Shown here piece after piece: positions 1-11,875 of a stretch of DNA of 64,000 bases (its first letter is position 1; each line of letters begins with the position of its first letter). The notes under the pieces were generated by a model. The model saw only the letters and a program-made list of their open reading frames with translations, made no database searches and had not been told where the DNA came from. The DNA lies in assembly GCF_020283565.1 (NCBI RefSeq), contig NC_060061.1, forward strand, positions 15,475,362-15,539,361, written 5' to 3'. The stretch comes from Trifolium pratense (Eukaryota; Streptophyta; Magnoliopsida; Fabales; Fabaceae). Made by a program: the position numbers and the translations under genes.

Positions 1-106
1 TCGGCTCTCCTCGTGAACCACATAAGTCATCACATTGCACCAGTAATTTCCTACTTAAAATTATACTACTATCACAATCATATTGCATCCCTCATTTACA
101 AACAGT

Positions 107-1478
107 TGATATGGTTTTTTGTATTTTTGTATTGCGGAATTTGGTGAGATATAATTTTAGGAAGAAAACTCTCATCAAATATAGGGTTATATGAAGAATA
201 CTAAAGTTCTTGTTTTATTCATTATGCTTATGACTCTATATATAGAGCTACATAAAAACAAATCATATATTTTTAAAACAAAACTAATCCTATAATAAAT
301 TCTAAACAAATCTTAAATATTCTAAATAGAAATATAAATCATAAAACCTAATATTATCATATTTTAAATATAAATCTAAATAATATTTAAATCTAAGATC
401 TTCCAAAAAAGATATTTAGGCATTATTCCCAACACTCCTCCTTGACTGAATATCTTGTTGTTGTATCCAATCTGAGATTTGCACTGAAATTTTATTGTAT
501 TTTTTGTTTATCAAACCTCTCCTCTTTGACCGAATATCTTTGTGTTGTATCCGACCTGAGATTTGAGTTGAAAAAACTTTTTTTTGAACACTCCTCCTCG
601 ACTGAATATCTTTGTGTTGTATCCAGCATGAGATTCATGTTGATTTTTGTTGTTGTTGTTGTTGTTCATCCACATTATTTGTTGCTGTTTTTGTTTAACA
701 CTCCTCCCTGACTGAATATTTTTATGTTGTATCCAGCCCGAGATTCATGTTGATTTTTGTTTTTGTTGTCTACATCTTCATATGAGACTTGAGCTTTTTT
801 CATGTATTTGTTATGGTTATACATGAAACTATCTCGCATATAACATATGAAAGATGCAGGTTATGGTTATGGTTTTTCTACAACTTCATATGAGACTTGA
901 GCTTTTTTCATGTATTTGTTATGGTTATGGGTTATATAATACATGAAATCATCTCGCATATAACGTATGAAAGGTGTAGGTTATGGTTATGGTTTTTGGC
1001 TATGAGTTGTTTTTCTCTTGTTTTTCACATCTTCATAATAAAGATGCAATCAAGGTTATGGGTTGTTGATTTCATGGTTTCTTCTTTTTTCTTCGTCTTC
1101 ATCATCTTCTTCCATCTTCACAGATCTGAACCTTAGCGCTCTGATGCCACTGATATGGTTTTTTGTGTTTTTGTATTGCGGAATTTGGTGAGATATAATT
1201 TTAGGGAGAAAACTCTCCTCAAATATAGGGTTATACGAAGAATACTAAAGTTCTTGTTTTATTCATTATGCTTGTGACTCTATATATAGAGCTACATAAA
1301 AACAAATCATATATTTTTAAAACAAAACTAATCCTATAATAAATTCTAAACAAATCTTAAATATTCTAAATAGAAATATAAATCATAAAACCTAATATTA
1401 TCATATTTTAAATATAAATCTAAATAATATTTAAATCTAAGATCTTCCAAAAAAGATATTTAGGCATTATTCCCAACA
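107..1478 (-). mobile_element. Small non-autonomous LTR retrotransposon with perfect TSD
   Basis: Two near-identical 328-bp LTRs (107-434 and 1151-1478) start TG and end CA and are flanked by the 5-bp duplication ACAGT (102-106 and 1479-1483). The primer-binding site (TGGCATCAGAGC, like initiator tRNA-Met) lies next to the 1151 LTR on the minus strand, and a purine tract (AAGGAGGAG) lies next to the 434 end, so the element is on the minus strand. The 716-bp interior has no gag or pol; it is filled with direct repeats. The paralogous site near 24145 is empty. It resembles TRIM/LARD-type elements that depend on a helper. Confidence 0.93.
435..1000. repeat. Two sets of tandem repeats inside the LTR element
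   Basis: Four imperfect copies of a unit containing 'CTGAATATCTTTGTGTTGTA' start near 441, 523, 599 and 709; three carry an extra purine-tract-like CTCCTCC. A second unit of about 105 bp starting 'CATATGAGACTTGAGC' is repeated near 778 and 886. Open reading frames here are by-products of the repeats. Confidence 0.75.
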
Positions 1479-1540
1479 ACAGTCACTAAAATTAAATAAA
1501 ATATTTTATCTCATTCAAAACTAACACTCTGTCTCAAAAG

Positions 1541-1715
1541 ATACTGAGTTCAAGTGGTTAATAAACTTCTCCTAAAACGAATAAGTTGAGAGAACTCGAG
1601 TTCGATTTCTGGTGGAAACAATTTTTGGCGAGATTTTACTTATCTCGTGGCCGAATTCTGAATTATCGGCCACCTTCCTTTGGAAACCAGAGAGTTAATA
1701 CATAAAAAAAATTGG
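1541..1715 (+). mobile_element. Probable tRNA-derived SINE (same family as 9350-9536)
   Basis: A box A-like 'TTCAAGTGGTTAATAA' is followed about 50 bp later by a box B-like 'GAGTTCGATTTC'. The body 'TCTCGTGGCCGAATTCTGA...GGAAACCAGAG' matches 9450-9510 closely. It is an extra segment relative to the paralog near 24070. No clean target-site duplication was found. Confidence 0.55.
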
Positions 1716-2326
1716 GCCTAAAAAAACCTAAAAAATAATTTAGTTATAAATATTATTCCGGCACACCTAAAAGTCTCACGTCGGTTGAGAATCAAGTCTA
1801 AGGATAGTTTATATATAACACTCACTCTTATACTCACTGAGACACCATTTACAAAGAACAAAACCGTGCGGACGGTCCAAAGCAGATAATATCTCAAAAC
1901 GTAGTGTGGCATATTTGAGGGTGGAATGGGGAGCGATACATGCCCTCTAGCCTCTTAGTCTCGACTAGAGGACAATTGTTCCGGTACACCTAAAAAGTAC
2001 CACTTCTACCTTTGTGTGTGTGCTTTTTATTTTTTATTTTTTAAAGTTTACACTAATCGATTTTAAAGTTAAGTGACCAAATTAAACTTCTAAAATAAAT
2101 TAACGGATAGAAAAAGGATTTGAGCCTAAAATTGACTTTGTGTCGGATAAAAAGAAAAGTTTAATATTGGTGGTCTCCTACCAAATTATATATTTTCCAT
2201 ACTGACTTTGGAAGAAAACTGAATGTAAATTGTAATGCATCATTTGCTTGTAAAAAGTCAGAAGCACCCTTGCTTTGGGTGATTTGACTATTGGTTAGGA
2301 CATTATTAATCATATTTATACATAAA

Positions 2327-3364
2327 CTAGTCCCACACCCGTGCGATGCACGGGTGTTATGCGGTATTTTATATTATAATAATGTTGAATTAACTTCTTT
2401 CAATCACATGCGCAATAACATCCAAAACAATTAAAATAGACACATATTATTTAGATTAAAATATCAATCAATATATGAGATTTAAATTAAAACGAAAGCT
2501 AATAATCATTACCAACTATTTTTTCTTCTTCAGTTGAATTCAAAATATCTTGGAATGGCATAAAATCAAAATGGTTCAATGGAATGTGTGTAGCATCGAT
2601 CTTGGTAAATGTAGTAGTGTGCGATGCACGGACATTATACGTTTTATAATGAAGCGTCAAAAAATTATTTGTATAAATAGTAAATTAATAATTGAAACAA
2701 TAGATGTTATCAAAATAATATTAGCAATAAAACTTAATTAAAAATATTAACAATATGAATTATATTTGTAATTGCATTTCAAACAATTTATTTGTAGTGT
2801 TTCGTAAATATCATGCAAAGTCCCACTACAGAAATATCACAAATTAGACAATAAGAATGCTAAGAAAAAAATAAATATTGAATATTAAAAGGGAAATAAA
2901 TGAAGAAATAAGGATGAGAAAGAGGGTTGGGTAGAAGGGTTATACAATGACTATGATAAAGTGCTAAAATAGAATATACTTGCAAAATCAACAATATAGT
3001 TTCACTCGTTAAATACAAAGAAAAAGAAAGATACAATAAAATTAAAAAATTTCATAAACATATCATTCTTCTACAACACTAATAACCCTTCCAAATAGAA
3101 ATTTCACATGCCCATATATGTATGAGGAGGGATATAAGACATATATATTATAAAATAATTAATTCACAAAATCGTTTTTATTATAGTGAGAGTGTCAATC
3201 AACATGTTTGACACTAAAAAAATATTAAAAGAGGTGAATACTTATTATCTAACTCTTGATTTATCCACAAAAAGAAATGATCTAAAGACTATGATTGATT
3301 GATACAATTAGGGTTAGGATTAGTGGTAGGAGAACTATCTAGGATTTATATATATAGATATAGA
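2327..3364 (-). mobile_element. Non-autonomous Helitron
   Basis: On the minus strand it begins TCTATATCTATATATA at 3364 and ends with the hairpin ACCCGTGCATCGCACGGGT followed by CTAG at 2327. It sits between a host A (3365) and T (2326), as Helitrons do, without target duplication. No Rep/helicase coding is present. A second, weaker hairpin (GTGCGATGCAC, about 2619-2629) suggests an older 3' end inside. Confidence 0.85.
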
Positions 3365-3892
3365 TTAAGTCAATAATGTATATCTTCGTATTTTTTTTGT
3401 ATGACTAAATTATAAACTCTTTGTTGTTTCTATGAAAACGGTTGACATTTAAATGGGATAAATATTGAAAGAGAATCCAACCATGTTCATCTTCATTGTC
3501 ACTAAGAAATGTTATAATAATGTAGAAAAATGTAACATCACAACATCAATTTTTGGATAATTGGAGAGGTATAATTCAATAATAATGTAGAAAATTGTAA
3601 CATCTTGTGACATCAATTTTTGGATAATTGGAGAAGCATAATTCTTTATTATTTATTATGAGACTGATATAATATAAAAAAAAAAATAGAGATGAAAATG
3701 ATATAATATTGATTATATTGAAAAAATATATAAGGAAGTGATGTGGAAACAAAAAAAATAGAGATGAAAATGATATAATATAAGGAAGTGATGTGGCATT
3801 ATTGTGTGATTTAATTGGATGTAAATGAGTGATGTGGATTAGGGTTAAGATGGATAGTAGGAGAACTATCTAGGAAATATATATATCGATAT
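3365..3892 (-). mobile_element. Truncated second Helitron 5' end
   Basis: The minus strand at about 3892-3800 repeats the 5' start of the neighbouring Helitron: an AT-rich leader, 'CCTAGATAGTTCTCCTAC', then 'AACCCTAATCC'. Between the two, 3520-3660 contains two direct copies of a unit with 'CATCAATTTTTGGATAATTG', and 3680-3790 repeats 'ATAGAGATGAAAATGATATA'. No 3' terminus of its own was found. Confidence 0.6.
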
Positions 3893-4022
3893 ATTTTTTT
3901 AGGTAAAAAATTTAGTGCATTTCATTTAAAATCAAATAAAAAATATAAGGTAGTATATGATAAATGAAACCTCAAAAAAAGTATAATACCGTGCACTTCA
4001 TAAGACTTAAAGAGGCATCTTA

Positions 4023-4873
4023 GACCATCTCCAATGGTGTAGTACCTATTAGATACTTATGGTACTTATTAGGTACTACCATTGGAGTACCACCCATTTG
4101 AGTACCTATTAGGTACTACTTCTAAAATAAGAACCCTCTCTCTCCTCTTGGACCCACCTTATTTTTCATTAAAATATTATTTTCATGAGCCCACTTTATT
4201 TTCTATATTTAATTTGAATTAATGGTACAAAAACACAATTTTATTTTTGTACATCACAAAAGCATAATTTTTGAATTGGCATGCCTCTAAAAAAATTTAA
4301 TGCCAACCATATAGACATTGGTGCAATATTCGGTAAATAGAACCTAATATAATATGGGGTATTATTTAGCCGATGGTATTTATCCATAATGGGCTACCCT
4401 TGTCAAGAGCACAAATTCAAGATAGGTGAACTCATCTTCAACTTCAACATGATCTTGTCGAACATATTTGGCAACGTTTTGGGCATGATGATCAACAAAA
4501 TTAATTGTTTTTTAAATTATGTAATGTTATTTTAAATTATTTTTTAATTATCTAATTCTTAAAATTTGGCAATATTATTTTAAATTAAATTTTGAATTTT
4601 AATTATTTTTTGAATTATAAAAAAAATAGTACATACTAATTTTGTAATTTTATCATTCAATCAATTTATATTATAAAATATATAATTAAATAATAAGTTA
4701 TTGTAATGATGTGAAATTATTGATGGGACCCATTTTAGAACTTTTTAAGAAGTGCTCCATTGGAGGGGTTGAGTACCTATTAGGTACTATTATTAAAAAA
4801 TAATAAATTAGTGATGTGTGAATGTGGGACCCATTTAAGTACTCAAAGTTGGAGTGCTCCATTGTGGATGGTC
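4023..4873. mobile_element. PIF/Harbinger-like MITE with TTA duplication
   Basis: Terminal inverted repeats GACCATCTCCAATGG and GACCATCCACAATGG bound 851 bp flanked by TTA (4020-4022 and 4874-4876). The paralogous site near 23778 shows a single TTA, so the empty site is visible in this window. The interior repeats 'GTACCTATTAGGTACT' several times and has no transposase. The 3-bp TWA-type duplication is typical of PIF/Harbinger (Tourist) elements. Confidence 0.88.
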
Positions 4874-5102
4874 TTAGACCCCAAAAAATTAAAGAACTAA
4901 TTTATAGGACAATTAAATAGCATAATGTATTTATGATAGAGTAACATTATGTTTCCAACATAACAAACCTATGGATGCATTATGATATCCTTATCTAAGG
5001 ATGATTTGTTCCAAGGAACTCGAGTTTAAAATTTGTCAGACTTTACATGACTCTAAACAAACTTTCCATTGAGAACTTGGAGTTAAGACCAACAAAAAGA
5101 AC

Positions 5103-5400
5103 TTATCTAATTATTAATAACTCGATAATTCCATTTGTAGAATTAGTGGAAACAATTTCTGATGATCCCCTTAATGCGTCAAAATCATCACTACAGCCAT
5201 GTCGCCCCTTCTTTACATTGCTTATATTCTTGTAAACTTCAAGCATTGTTGGTCTTTGATCTGGTAAAAGCTTAACACATTCACAAGCAATCTTCAGAAG
5301 ACCACAAACTTCATTTTTAAATCCTTCCCCAGTTAGAGATTTAATCAATAGCATTATAGAAATTTGAAGGGTTACCACATATATTAGTTCTGATGCATGC
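5103..5400 (-). pseudogene. 3' fragment of BIR1-like receptor pseudokinase
   Basis: The minus strand encodes the C-terminal kinase lobe and tail of the gene at 22033-23412, including 'EVCGLLKIACECVKLLPDQR' and 'DDFDALRGSSEIVS'. An extra T at the 'ATTGAT(T)AAATCT' position breaks the frame relative to the parent, and similarity stops near 5400, where unrelated sequence begins. It is a fragment and cannot be functional alone. Confidence 0.9.
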
Positions 5401-5420
5401 ACGCGGGCGGACCCAGCCAT

Positions 5421-6042
5421 AAACTTTTAGTGGGGCTAAAAAAATTTAGGCATTATAGTTTTTTTTCATCCCAATAATAATTCAGTTAAACAACAAACAT
5501 TATGTGAAATTAATTACTACTAATACAACATGTATATCCAAAAAAAAGAACAACAAACCTGAAAATATTTACTCAAAAAAATAAACCAACAAACTATATC
5601 TAAAAAGCCACAAAATTTCTATTCGAAAAAAAAAACTACTAATTTATTGAATATATGTTAAATCATGCATATCACTTGATTAATTCAATCAGCTTATATC
5701 TTATTAATTTTTATTCCAATTTTGTATTTAATTTTTATTCCAATTTTACTGTATTGTCTTACTTGAAAAAATTAAATATTAATTAAACTTTTTTTTATGT
5801 CATTTCATATTTATATGCTAGTTCAATTGCTAATTTTACCCAATTCTATAAATTCAATTAGTGGTCAACTATATTTTGACAAAAAAGGTCAAAGTTTATG
5901 ATTATAAAATTAAACTATATAACTTAAAATAAGTGGAAATAATCTAACTGTCAAACACAAACTAATTAATCTAGAGATAAACTAATCTAAGTGTAATAAA
6001 GTTGATAGTAGTAAAAAAAAGAAAGAATAGTATTTATAGATA
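5421..6042. other. No gene; AT-rich repeat remnants
   Basis: AT-rich sequence. The first bases (GGCGGACCCAGCC...AGTGGGGCTAAA) look like a common plant repeat end, but no element boundary could be set. No coding signal. Confidence 0.5.
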
Positions 6043-6552
6043 GTGTTAAATATGTTTTTGGTCCCTATAGTTTCACAGAATTTTCGTTTTAGTCTCTAAA
6101 ATTTATTTTCACACTTTTTAGTCCCTGAAAGTTTCTTCACTCAAGGTTTTTAGTCCCTACTTTTCATTCAACTTGTGAATATCATTTGAAATTTAATTTT
6201 TTTTATGTGGTAATGTTTAGAACATTATATGAATCTCTGTTACAAAAATTTAATTTTTTTTAACAAGAGATGAATTAAATATGATTTTTTTAGTTTTTTG
6301 CACATAAAAATTCATAAATAATTCATCTTATATTAAAAAAATCTAAATTTTTATCGGAGATGTTCTTATAATATTATAAACATGAATATAAAAGATCATT
6401 CAAAAATGTGAAAGTATACAATAGTTTGATTAAAAGTAGGGACTAAACACCTCGAGTGAAGAAACTTCAGGGACTAAAAAGTATAAAAACAAACTTCAGA
6501 GACTAAAACAAAAATTCTGTGAAACTATAGGGACCAAAAACATATTTAACCC
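6043..6552. mobile_element. Mutator-like TIR element, perfect 9-bp TSD
   Basis: Termini GTGTTAAATATG and GGGTTAAATATG (inverted) are flanked by TTATAGATA at 6034-6042 and 6553-6561. Long terminal inverted repeats carry spaced 'AGTCCCTA/GGTCCCTA' motifs. The 510 bp have no coding. The 9-bp duplication and long TIRs indicate a non-autonomous MULE. Confidence 0.9.
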
Positions 6553-7706
6553 TTATAGATATTTGCAGATAAAATAAATAGATAAATTAAATACTATATT
6601 ATTAAAGATTCTATATACAAGAGAATGAGTAATCAATCAGAAGGATTCTTTTAACTTTTAAGGAAACTTCTATGGTGCATTACTGTTTTGGATTTATTGG
6701 ACTTTTTTTGGTGCAGTTTCTTTAATTGATAAATAGAATACCAATTAATTGCACATCAGCGCAAGTCCATAATAAGCATTGTGAAAATTTTATTTATTGC
6801 ATATAAGTCCTTTTATTAGTTAAAATTTAAGGAAAATGTTAAATAGTGCACTCGGTGCACTAGTTAAACACATAAATAAAGAAATTTTGTCTTGAAACTC
6901 GTGCATTCAATGCATTGAAAGTGTAAAAAATTGTTTTGATAAAAATTAATTTTATGTTTTATTTCTATTTTTGGTATGCTTAACAAGTATACCGGGTGCA
7001 CTGTTTAACATGACCCTATTTTAATAATTAAAACTTAATTTTTTAAATTTGGATTTAAATCATATTTCCAAAAAAAATAATATTATCATCACAAACTCAC
7101 CATCACCCATCATCATCACCAACCAAAATCAAGAAATCATCACCATTTTATCATCCTTCATAATCTTCACTTTCTCAAAACCTAAACAAATATTCATATC
7201 CCCGAAATTAATTGTGGCTTCATCAACTCCTCAAAATTTCTTCACCTCCATTAAAGAACGACAAGAAGATGAAGGTTTTTAATAACAATAAAGTGGGTTT
7301 GATTTTTCTGGGTTTTGTATCAAACTTGTTTTTGAGTTCTGAGTTTAATCTTTGAATCTTATGTTCTTTTATGCCATTTTTTAATTTGTTAAACGCTTTT
7401 TATGATTATTTTATTTTTCTCATTCAAAAAGGTTTCAAATTTTGGTTTGTTTAGATTTTTTTCCTGAAGAAGCAAGTCATAGCCAAAACCATTGGTTGTG
7501 AAGTTTTAATATTAGTTATAATTTTGTTTTAATTGATTTACGATCACAATTAAGAAATTTAAAACAATTTAAATATTGAGGTAATTTTGTAACTTTTAAT
7601 ATGTTAGGAACTTAGTTGTAATATTAATAAATGTAAAGATACGTGATAAATACAATATAGGTTGTTTGTACCATATATATATTGTTGATTCTGACATCCG
7701 TGCTTT

Positions 7707-7739
<33 letters not shown>

Positions 7740-7819
7740 TCTTATTTCTTATTTTGCTATATATACCAAAAAAAAAAAAAAAGTGGAGCTGGGACCAACA
7801 AACAAAAATAAAATATAGC
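6553..7819. other. Non-coding stretch with MITE-like palindromes and a (TA)n tract
   Basis: 6845-7012 has inverted ends built on 'GTTAAATAGTGCAC' and 'GTGCACTGTTTAAC', probably a small MITE. 7040-7470 is a low-complexity open frame (TCATCATCAC-rich) that I do not believe is a gene. 7712-7737 is a (TA)n microsatellite. The rest shows nothing recognisable. Confidence 0.5.
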
Positions 7820-10800
7820 TCAATCAATCTTGACTATCCATCCTTTTTTATCCTCCAAAAGACCTGTATGGATGCCGGTAATCAAATCATACAGCTTCTG
7901 AGTCACAGTGTCTGGCCCTGTTTTGAATTTAATACTGCAAAAAAAAAAACATTAATTTGTTACCTGTTATTAAACTGCTGATAAAAAGACGTTCAAATTT
8001 GAATTATATTGTATGGTTTTTTTTGAAAACTTGGTATCCGCCCTTAGGACCGACTAATTCAAGGGGACCAATCCCACTGTCCACTTGCGGGGGCCCATTT
8101 AAAACCAGAGTGTTTTTGCTCTGTATGGACTTAGCCCACCGAAATTAACACCGGTGGGAATCGAACCTGAGACCTTGAGAGGTGCATACTCCAAGAGCCC
8201 AAGTCAACACCACTCGACCAACCCCAAGTAGGTTAATTATATTGTATGTTACACTACCTACCATTTATTCTTGTATGTTACACTACCAACATCAGAGATC
8301 CCAACAGCGGTTCCGGTACAAAAAACCTCGTTAGCTCGAAGTAGTTCTTTTACCGATATCTTGTGTTCCTTGACCTTAGACAAATTCAAACAAAACATTA
8401 GAATGTTTTTGGCGTAAATCAGATATTCTTTGCGTATACTAATCTGTCGAGTCTTGTGGAACTTAAATTGGTAGCAAGCTTTCTCTAAAAGTATTAACGT
8501 CATTGCATGCCCAAGTCAGATATCGAACCTAAGACTTTACTTATGCTAGAATCTATCAGTGTCATCTCATCTAGATTTCATGTAAAACAGTATATCAAAA
8601 ATCAGTATAATAATTACCTGGTAACCCAAATCACTAGCAAGTTCAATGATAGTTTTCCTTGTGATTCCAGGAAGAATAGTTCCAAGTGTTGGTGAAGTTG
8701 AAATCACCTTACCCTATATATGAATGAAGTAGTACAAAATATATTCAATGAACAAATATATATCTTGATGAAAAATTAATTATAATGTTGCCATATAATT
8801 AATAACATTACCTTCACAATGAAAGCATTACATGAAGATACTTCTTCAATGTATTTATGTTCCACTGCATCTAGGAAGAGGACATCAGAAAATCCTTTGG
8901 CTTTTGCTTCTTTTACAACTTGGAAAACCTACATTAAATAAAGAAGATATAAAAAAATGCTTATAGATAACGTCTAGATTATTTGAATATATAACTTACA
9001 GGTGCATAATTGCCTATATTTTTCACTCCACCAGTTCCACCAGGATATGCACGAGGAAGTTTATTATCAATCAACAAACTCAATGATTCTGTTCGTCCCT
9101 GTCCAAATTAAACCAATAATTTTACGATTACCATGTTATAGATATGAAGTTTCTACCACCGTTTAACGGTCACTAATCTTCTTCTAGAAACCTGTGAGTG
9201 AGGCACACAAGATTAAAATTTGTGGGGCACAAAAGGTGAATTCTCCTATCTCAATTGAATGTTCCATGTAAACAAGTGTTAGGATCAAACCCTTAAGAAC
9301 TTGCTTAAGGGGCCAATTTTTTTCCTTGCCACTTAAAACGGAAATTTATAACCAAGACATTGGACTCAAGTGGTTAATAAGTTTCACTTATGACGTATCG
9401 TTCGGGAGAATCCGAGTTTGATTCTGATAGGAACAATTCTTGGCCAGAGACTTTTCTAATCTCGTGGCCGAACTCTGATTTACCGGGACTCATTCCCTGG
9501 AAACCAGAGGACAAATGCCAAATAAATAAATTAAATGGAAATTTATTTATAATTAAGAACAAGCTTCTCAATTCTCATCTGAGTAATTTTCATAAGTTTT
9601 ACTTTTAGTTTAAAAAAAATTGGACCCCTTACCTTGTAAATGTTGCTAATTGGATTGGTGTATATTAAGAAGGTGCATTGAGGTGCTGGTGAAATACCCA
9701 TAACAGATCCACTACCAAATAGTAAAGGCCTAAGGTACAATGCTCCCTTTCCATGAGGAGGTACCTACAATTGCAATTACAAATTTGAAATAATCAAACT
9801 CAAACTCACTCAAGTGCATAATCAAACTTGAGCTTACTAAGTGCTTATTTGACATCACATATAGGATTTGTTAGAATCACAATGAGCACTGTGAATATGA
9901 CAAATGCATTGTAATATCAAACATGCGATAAACACAAAACAAGGCAAAGAGATAAAAGAAAATTAGAGCAACTGGTATACCCAACGTTTATTTGCACGAA
10001 CAACTTGTTTTACAGCTTCAACGTACTGCTCAACAGAAGGTGATGGCATTAGCAGCCTCTCTGCTCCCATCCGCATTCGCAATGCATTTTCTTCCGGTCG
10101 GAATATCTGCACTTCGCCGTCTGTTGTTCTGTATGCCTTCATGCCCTCAAATAACCCCTTTTGCCATGCACATATCATACATGCAATTAGATTTTGAGAT
10201 CATTTATCCATTGCCCTTTATTATGCGCTGTTTCTTAATTTGTGTAAAAAAAAACATAAAAACATGTATGCAGTTATGCCTAACTAAGTCCCTTGCTTTA
10301 TGGACTCGAGCGTTGGGTTGGCCTTGATTTGGCTTACAATACTTTCCACACACACAAAAAAAAAAAAACCCAGACATTTACTCGCGCGCCCCACGCGTTT
10401 CCCATTTTATCCTTCCGCTACTTAAGTAACGGACGTTATAAAGGTAGGGTGCTTTTGAGGTGTCCGCTACCTATGAAGTAGACGAGGGTATATTGGTAAT
10501 TTTGTAGGCGCGTCTCAAAATCAATAGGGTGACAAAAATAAATCTCAAAAAATATACTATATCATCATAGAAGTAAGAAAATTGCTTTTCTGGCCTCCTC
10601 TTTCCAGAACCCCAAACTTACAAAATTATTCCTAAGATCATTTCGGAACGTAGATTCTAAACACACATAATTTAAGAACGTAAGATCCAAAGTAATAATT
10701 TTTTTTTTTTTAATTAAAATTTCGGAATATAAAATCTGAAATGTTGTTTTATACGATAACAATGGGAAAATAGTAACCATATCAACTGACTACGTACCTA

Positions 10801-11754
10801 AATAGAGAAAGTAGTCATTACATGAGTACACTATGAAATATGGTTACTATTTGAATTAACCTTAATTAGACTATATTTTGTGGAGATAATGATAACCCTT
10901 ATTTAGAAATTTAATCAAGGATAGAAAGTTATTTCAAATCCTTTTCTTATTTTACTTTCTCCTAGAAAAACAAAAACCTCTCCCTATTTAGTCCACTCCC
11001 ACTAAAAAAATGTACTAAAATAACTTGATTATAAAGCTATAAACCATAGTTTACCTGTCCATAATTTAAAACAGCAGAATGTGGATTGATATCAATGGTT
11101 CCAAATGGCACAAGAGCTCCATTTGAAAAAGTCCCATCTTGTTCATTGGATTTCATAATGTACATATAATCAGTTGGAATCACATCAAATCCAAGTTTGT
11201 CCCAATCCATCTTGGCATATATATCTTCAGTCTCCCTACACCAAAACAAATACTAATTTTTTTGTAATGTTAAAGAGAAACTATTTTCACATAAACTAGA
11301 CCTCTTCCTATAATAAAATTCAGTAATAGGGGGAAAATATTATGAAAAAAAAAATACTATTCTCCATTTTGATCCCAAAATCAATTAAACGAGCGTTTGG
11401 TTTGGTGTCCAAAATGTTTTTCCGGGATGTCTAAATAGACGCTACACATCAAAAATAGTTGTCTGTTAAAAAAAAACAAAAAAAAAACGCTGGTTTAATT
11501 CAAGTTTACCGCACGAAACAAACATTGCATTATTTGTTTTCTTTCGGCATTATCAAATACAACATGGAAAAAAAAAATTATATTGAAAATATTTTCTATC
11601 CGGTAACATATATATATAGAAAAACCCTATGAAAAGAAAAATCAAATCTAAAATTCATATTAAAAATATTGCATGCCATGAATCTAAAAAAGTTGTGGAA
11701 CAAGAACCTATTGGAAGCTTCACCATTGTTGGTTGGTTGATAGAATGTTTCCAT
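7820..11754 (-). CDS. BCAT: Branched-chain amino acid aminotransferase (nine exons)
   Basis: Transaminates leucine, isoleucine and valine with 2-oxoglutarate; PLP enzyme of fold type IV. Exons on the minus strand: 11754-11708, 11235-11055, 10157-9981, 9764-9633, 9098-9000, 8928-8812, 8713-8618, 8374-8262, 7934-7820; all junctions are GT-AG and the frame is continuous for 358 residues. Family landmarks are '[15 protein letters not shown]', '[11 protein letters not shown]', and '[14 protein letters not shown]', whose Lys (about residue 205) should carry PLP. 'EVSSCNAF' and 'EVFCTGTA' are also present, and it ends 'KKGWIVKID'. Exon 1 is inferred: 15 codons plus two bases, joined at AG/GTTCTT. 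It gives no transit peptide, so a cytosolic form like Arabidopsis BCAT4/6 is likely. Introns 5 and 8 hold SINEs and intron 2 is about 900 bp. No broken residue was seen. Confidence 0.93.
8016..8234 (-). mobile_element. SINE in aminotransferase intron 8, 14-bp TSD
   Basis: On the minus strand a tRNA-like head has box A 'TGGTCGAGTGG' and box B 'GGTTCGATTCCC', and the 3' end is A-rich. Flanks AATTATATTGTATG are identical at 8002-8015 and 8235-8248. It lies between donor 8261 and acceptor 7935 and does not disturb the exons. Confidence 0.9.
9350..9536 (+). mobile_element. SINE-like element in aminotransferase intron 5
   Basis: Box A-like 'CTCAAGTGGTTAATAAG' and box B-like 'CGAGTTTGATTC', followed by the body shared with 1541-1715, end in an AATAAATAAATTAAAT tail. 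The flanks GGAAATTTAT occur at 9340-9349 and 9537-9546, a plausible 10-bp target-site duplication. Confidence 0.75.
10340..10550. repeat. Unnamed repeat shared with 44150-44370 (intron 2)
   Basis: Contains 'CCGCTACTTAAGTAACGGA', the segments 'GGTAATTTTGTAGG' and a purine-rich end like those of 44150-44370. The palindromic 'CCGCTAC...GTAGCGG' cores are common to both. I do not recognise the family. Confidence 0.45.
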
Positions 11755-11867
11755 AACCAACCAATTAAGGTGAGATTAAAAATGTAGGCAGGATATAGAG
11801 AAGAGAAACTGAGCTTCAAAGGTTGAATGTTGGTCCCAAACTAATTGTTACAAAACACATGGTCTTA

Positions 11868-11875
11868 TATTTATA
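11868..11875 (-). promoter_or_regulatory. Putative TATA box of the aminotransferase gene
   Basis: TATAAATA on the minus strand, about 115 bp upstream of the proposed start codon at 11754. Position and sequence fit a plant TATA box and support the start choice. Confidence 0.5.

Larger units (their letters stand above)
1..5400 (-). repeat. Inverted duplicate of the 23.1-24.25 kb segment
   Basis: Read on the minus strand, this stretch aligns in pieces to plus-strand 23138-24250: kinase 3' end (5109-5400), 3' flank (4874-5108 and about 3950-4022), about 1740-1912, and 1479-1540 plus 1-106. Homology runs to the left window edge, so the duplicate continues outside. The left copy is interrupted by insertions absent from the right copy, described separately. 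The homology starts abruptly near 5400, inside kinase coding sequence. Confidence 0.85.

Noticed and set aside
435..760. CRISPR-like spaced repeats
   Set aside because: Units are imperfect, unequal in spacing and inside an LTR retroelement of a plant genome.
442..1136. Two open frames of 89 and 79 codons
   Set aside because: They lie within tandem repeats of the LTR element and encode only repeated nonsense.
7049..7282. 77-codon open frame
   Set aside because: Asn/Ile/Ser-rich low-complexity translation of a TCATCATCAC-type stretch; no domain or start context.
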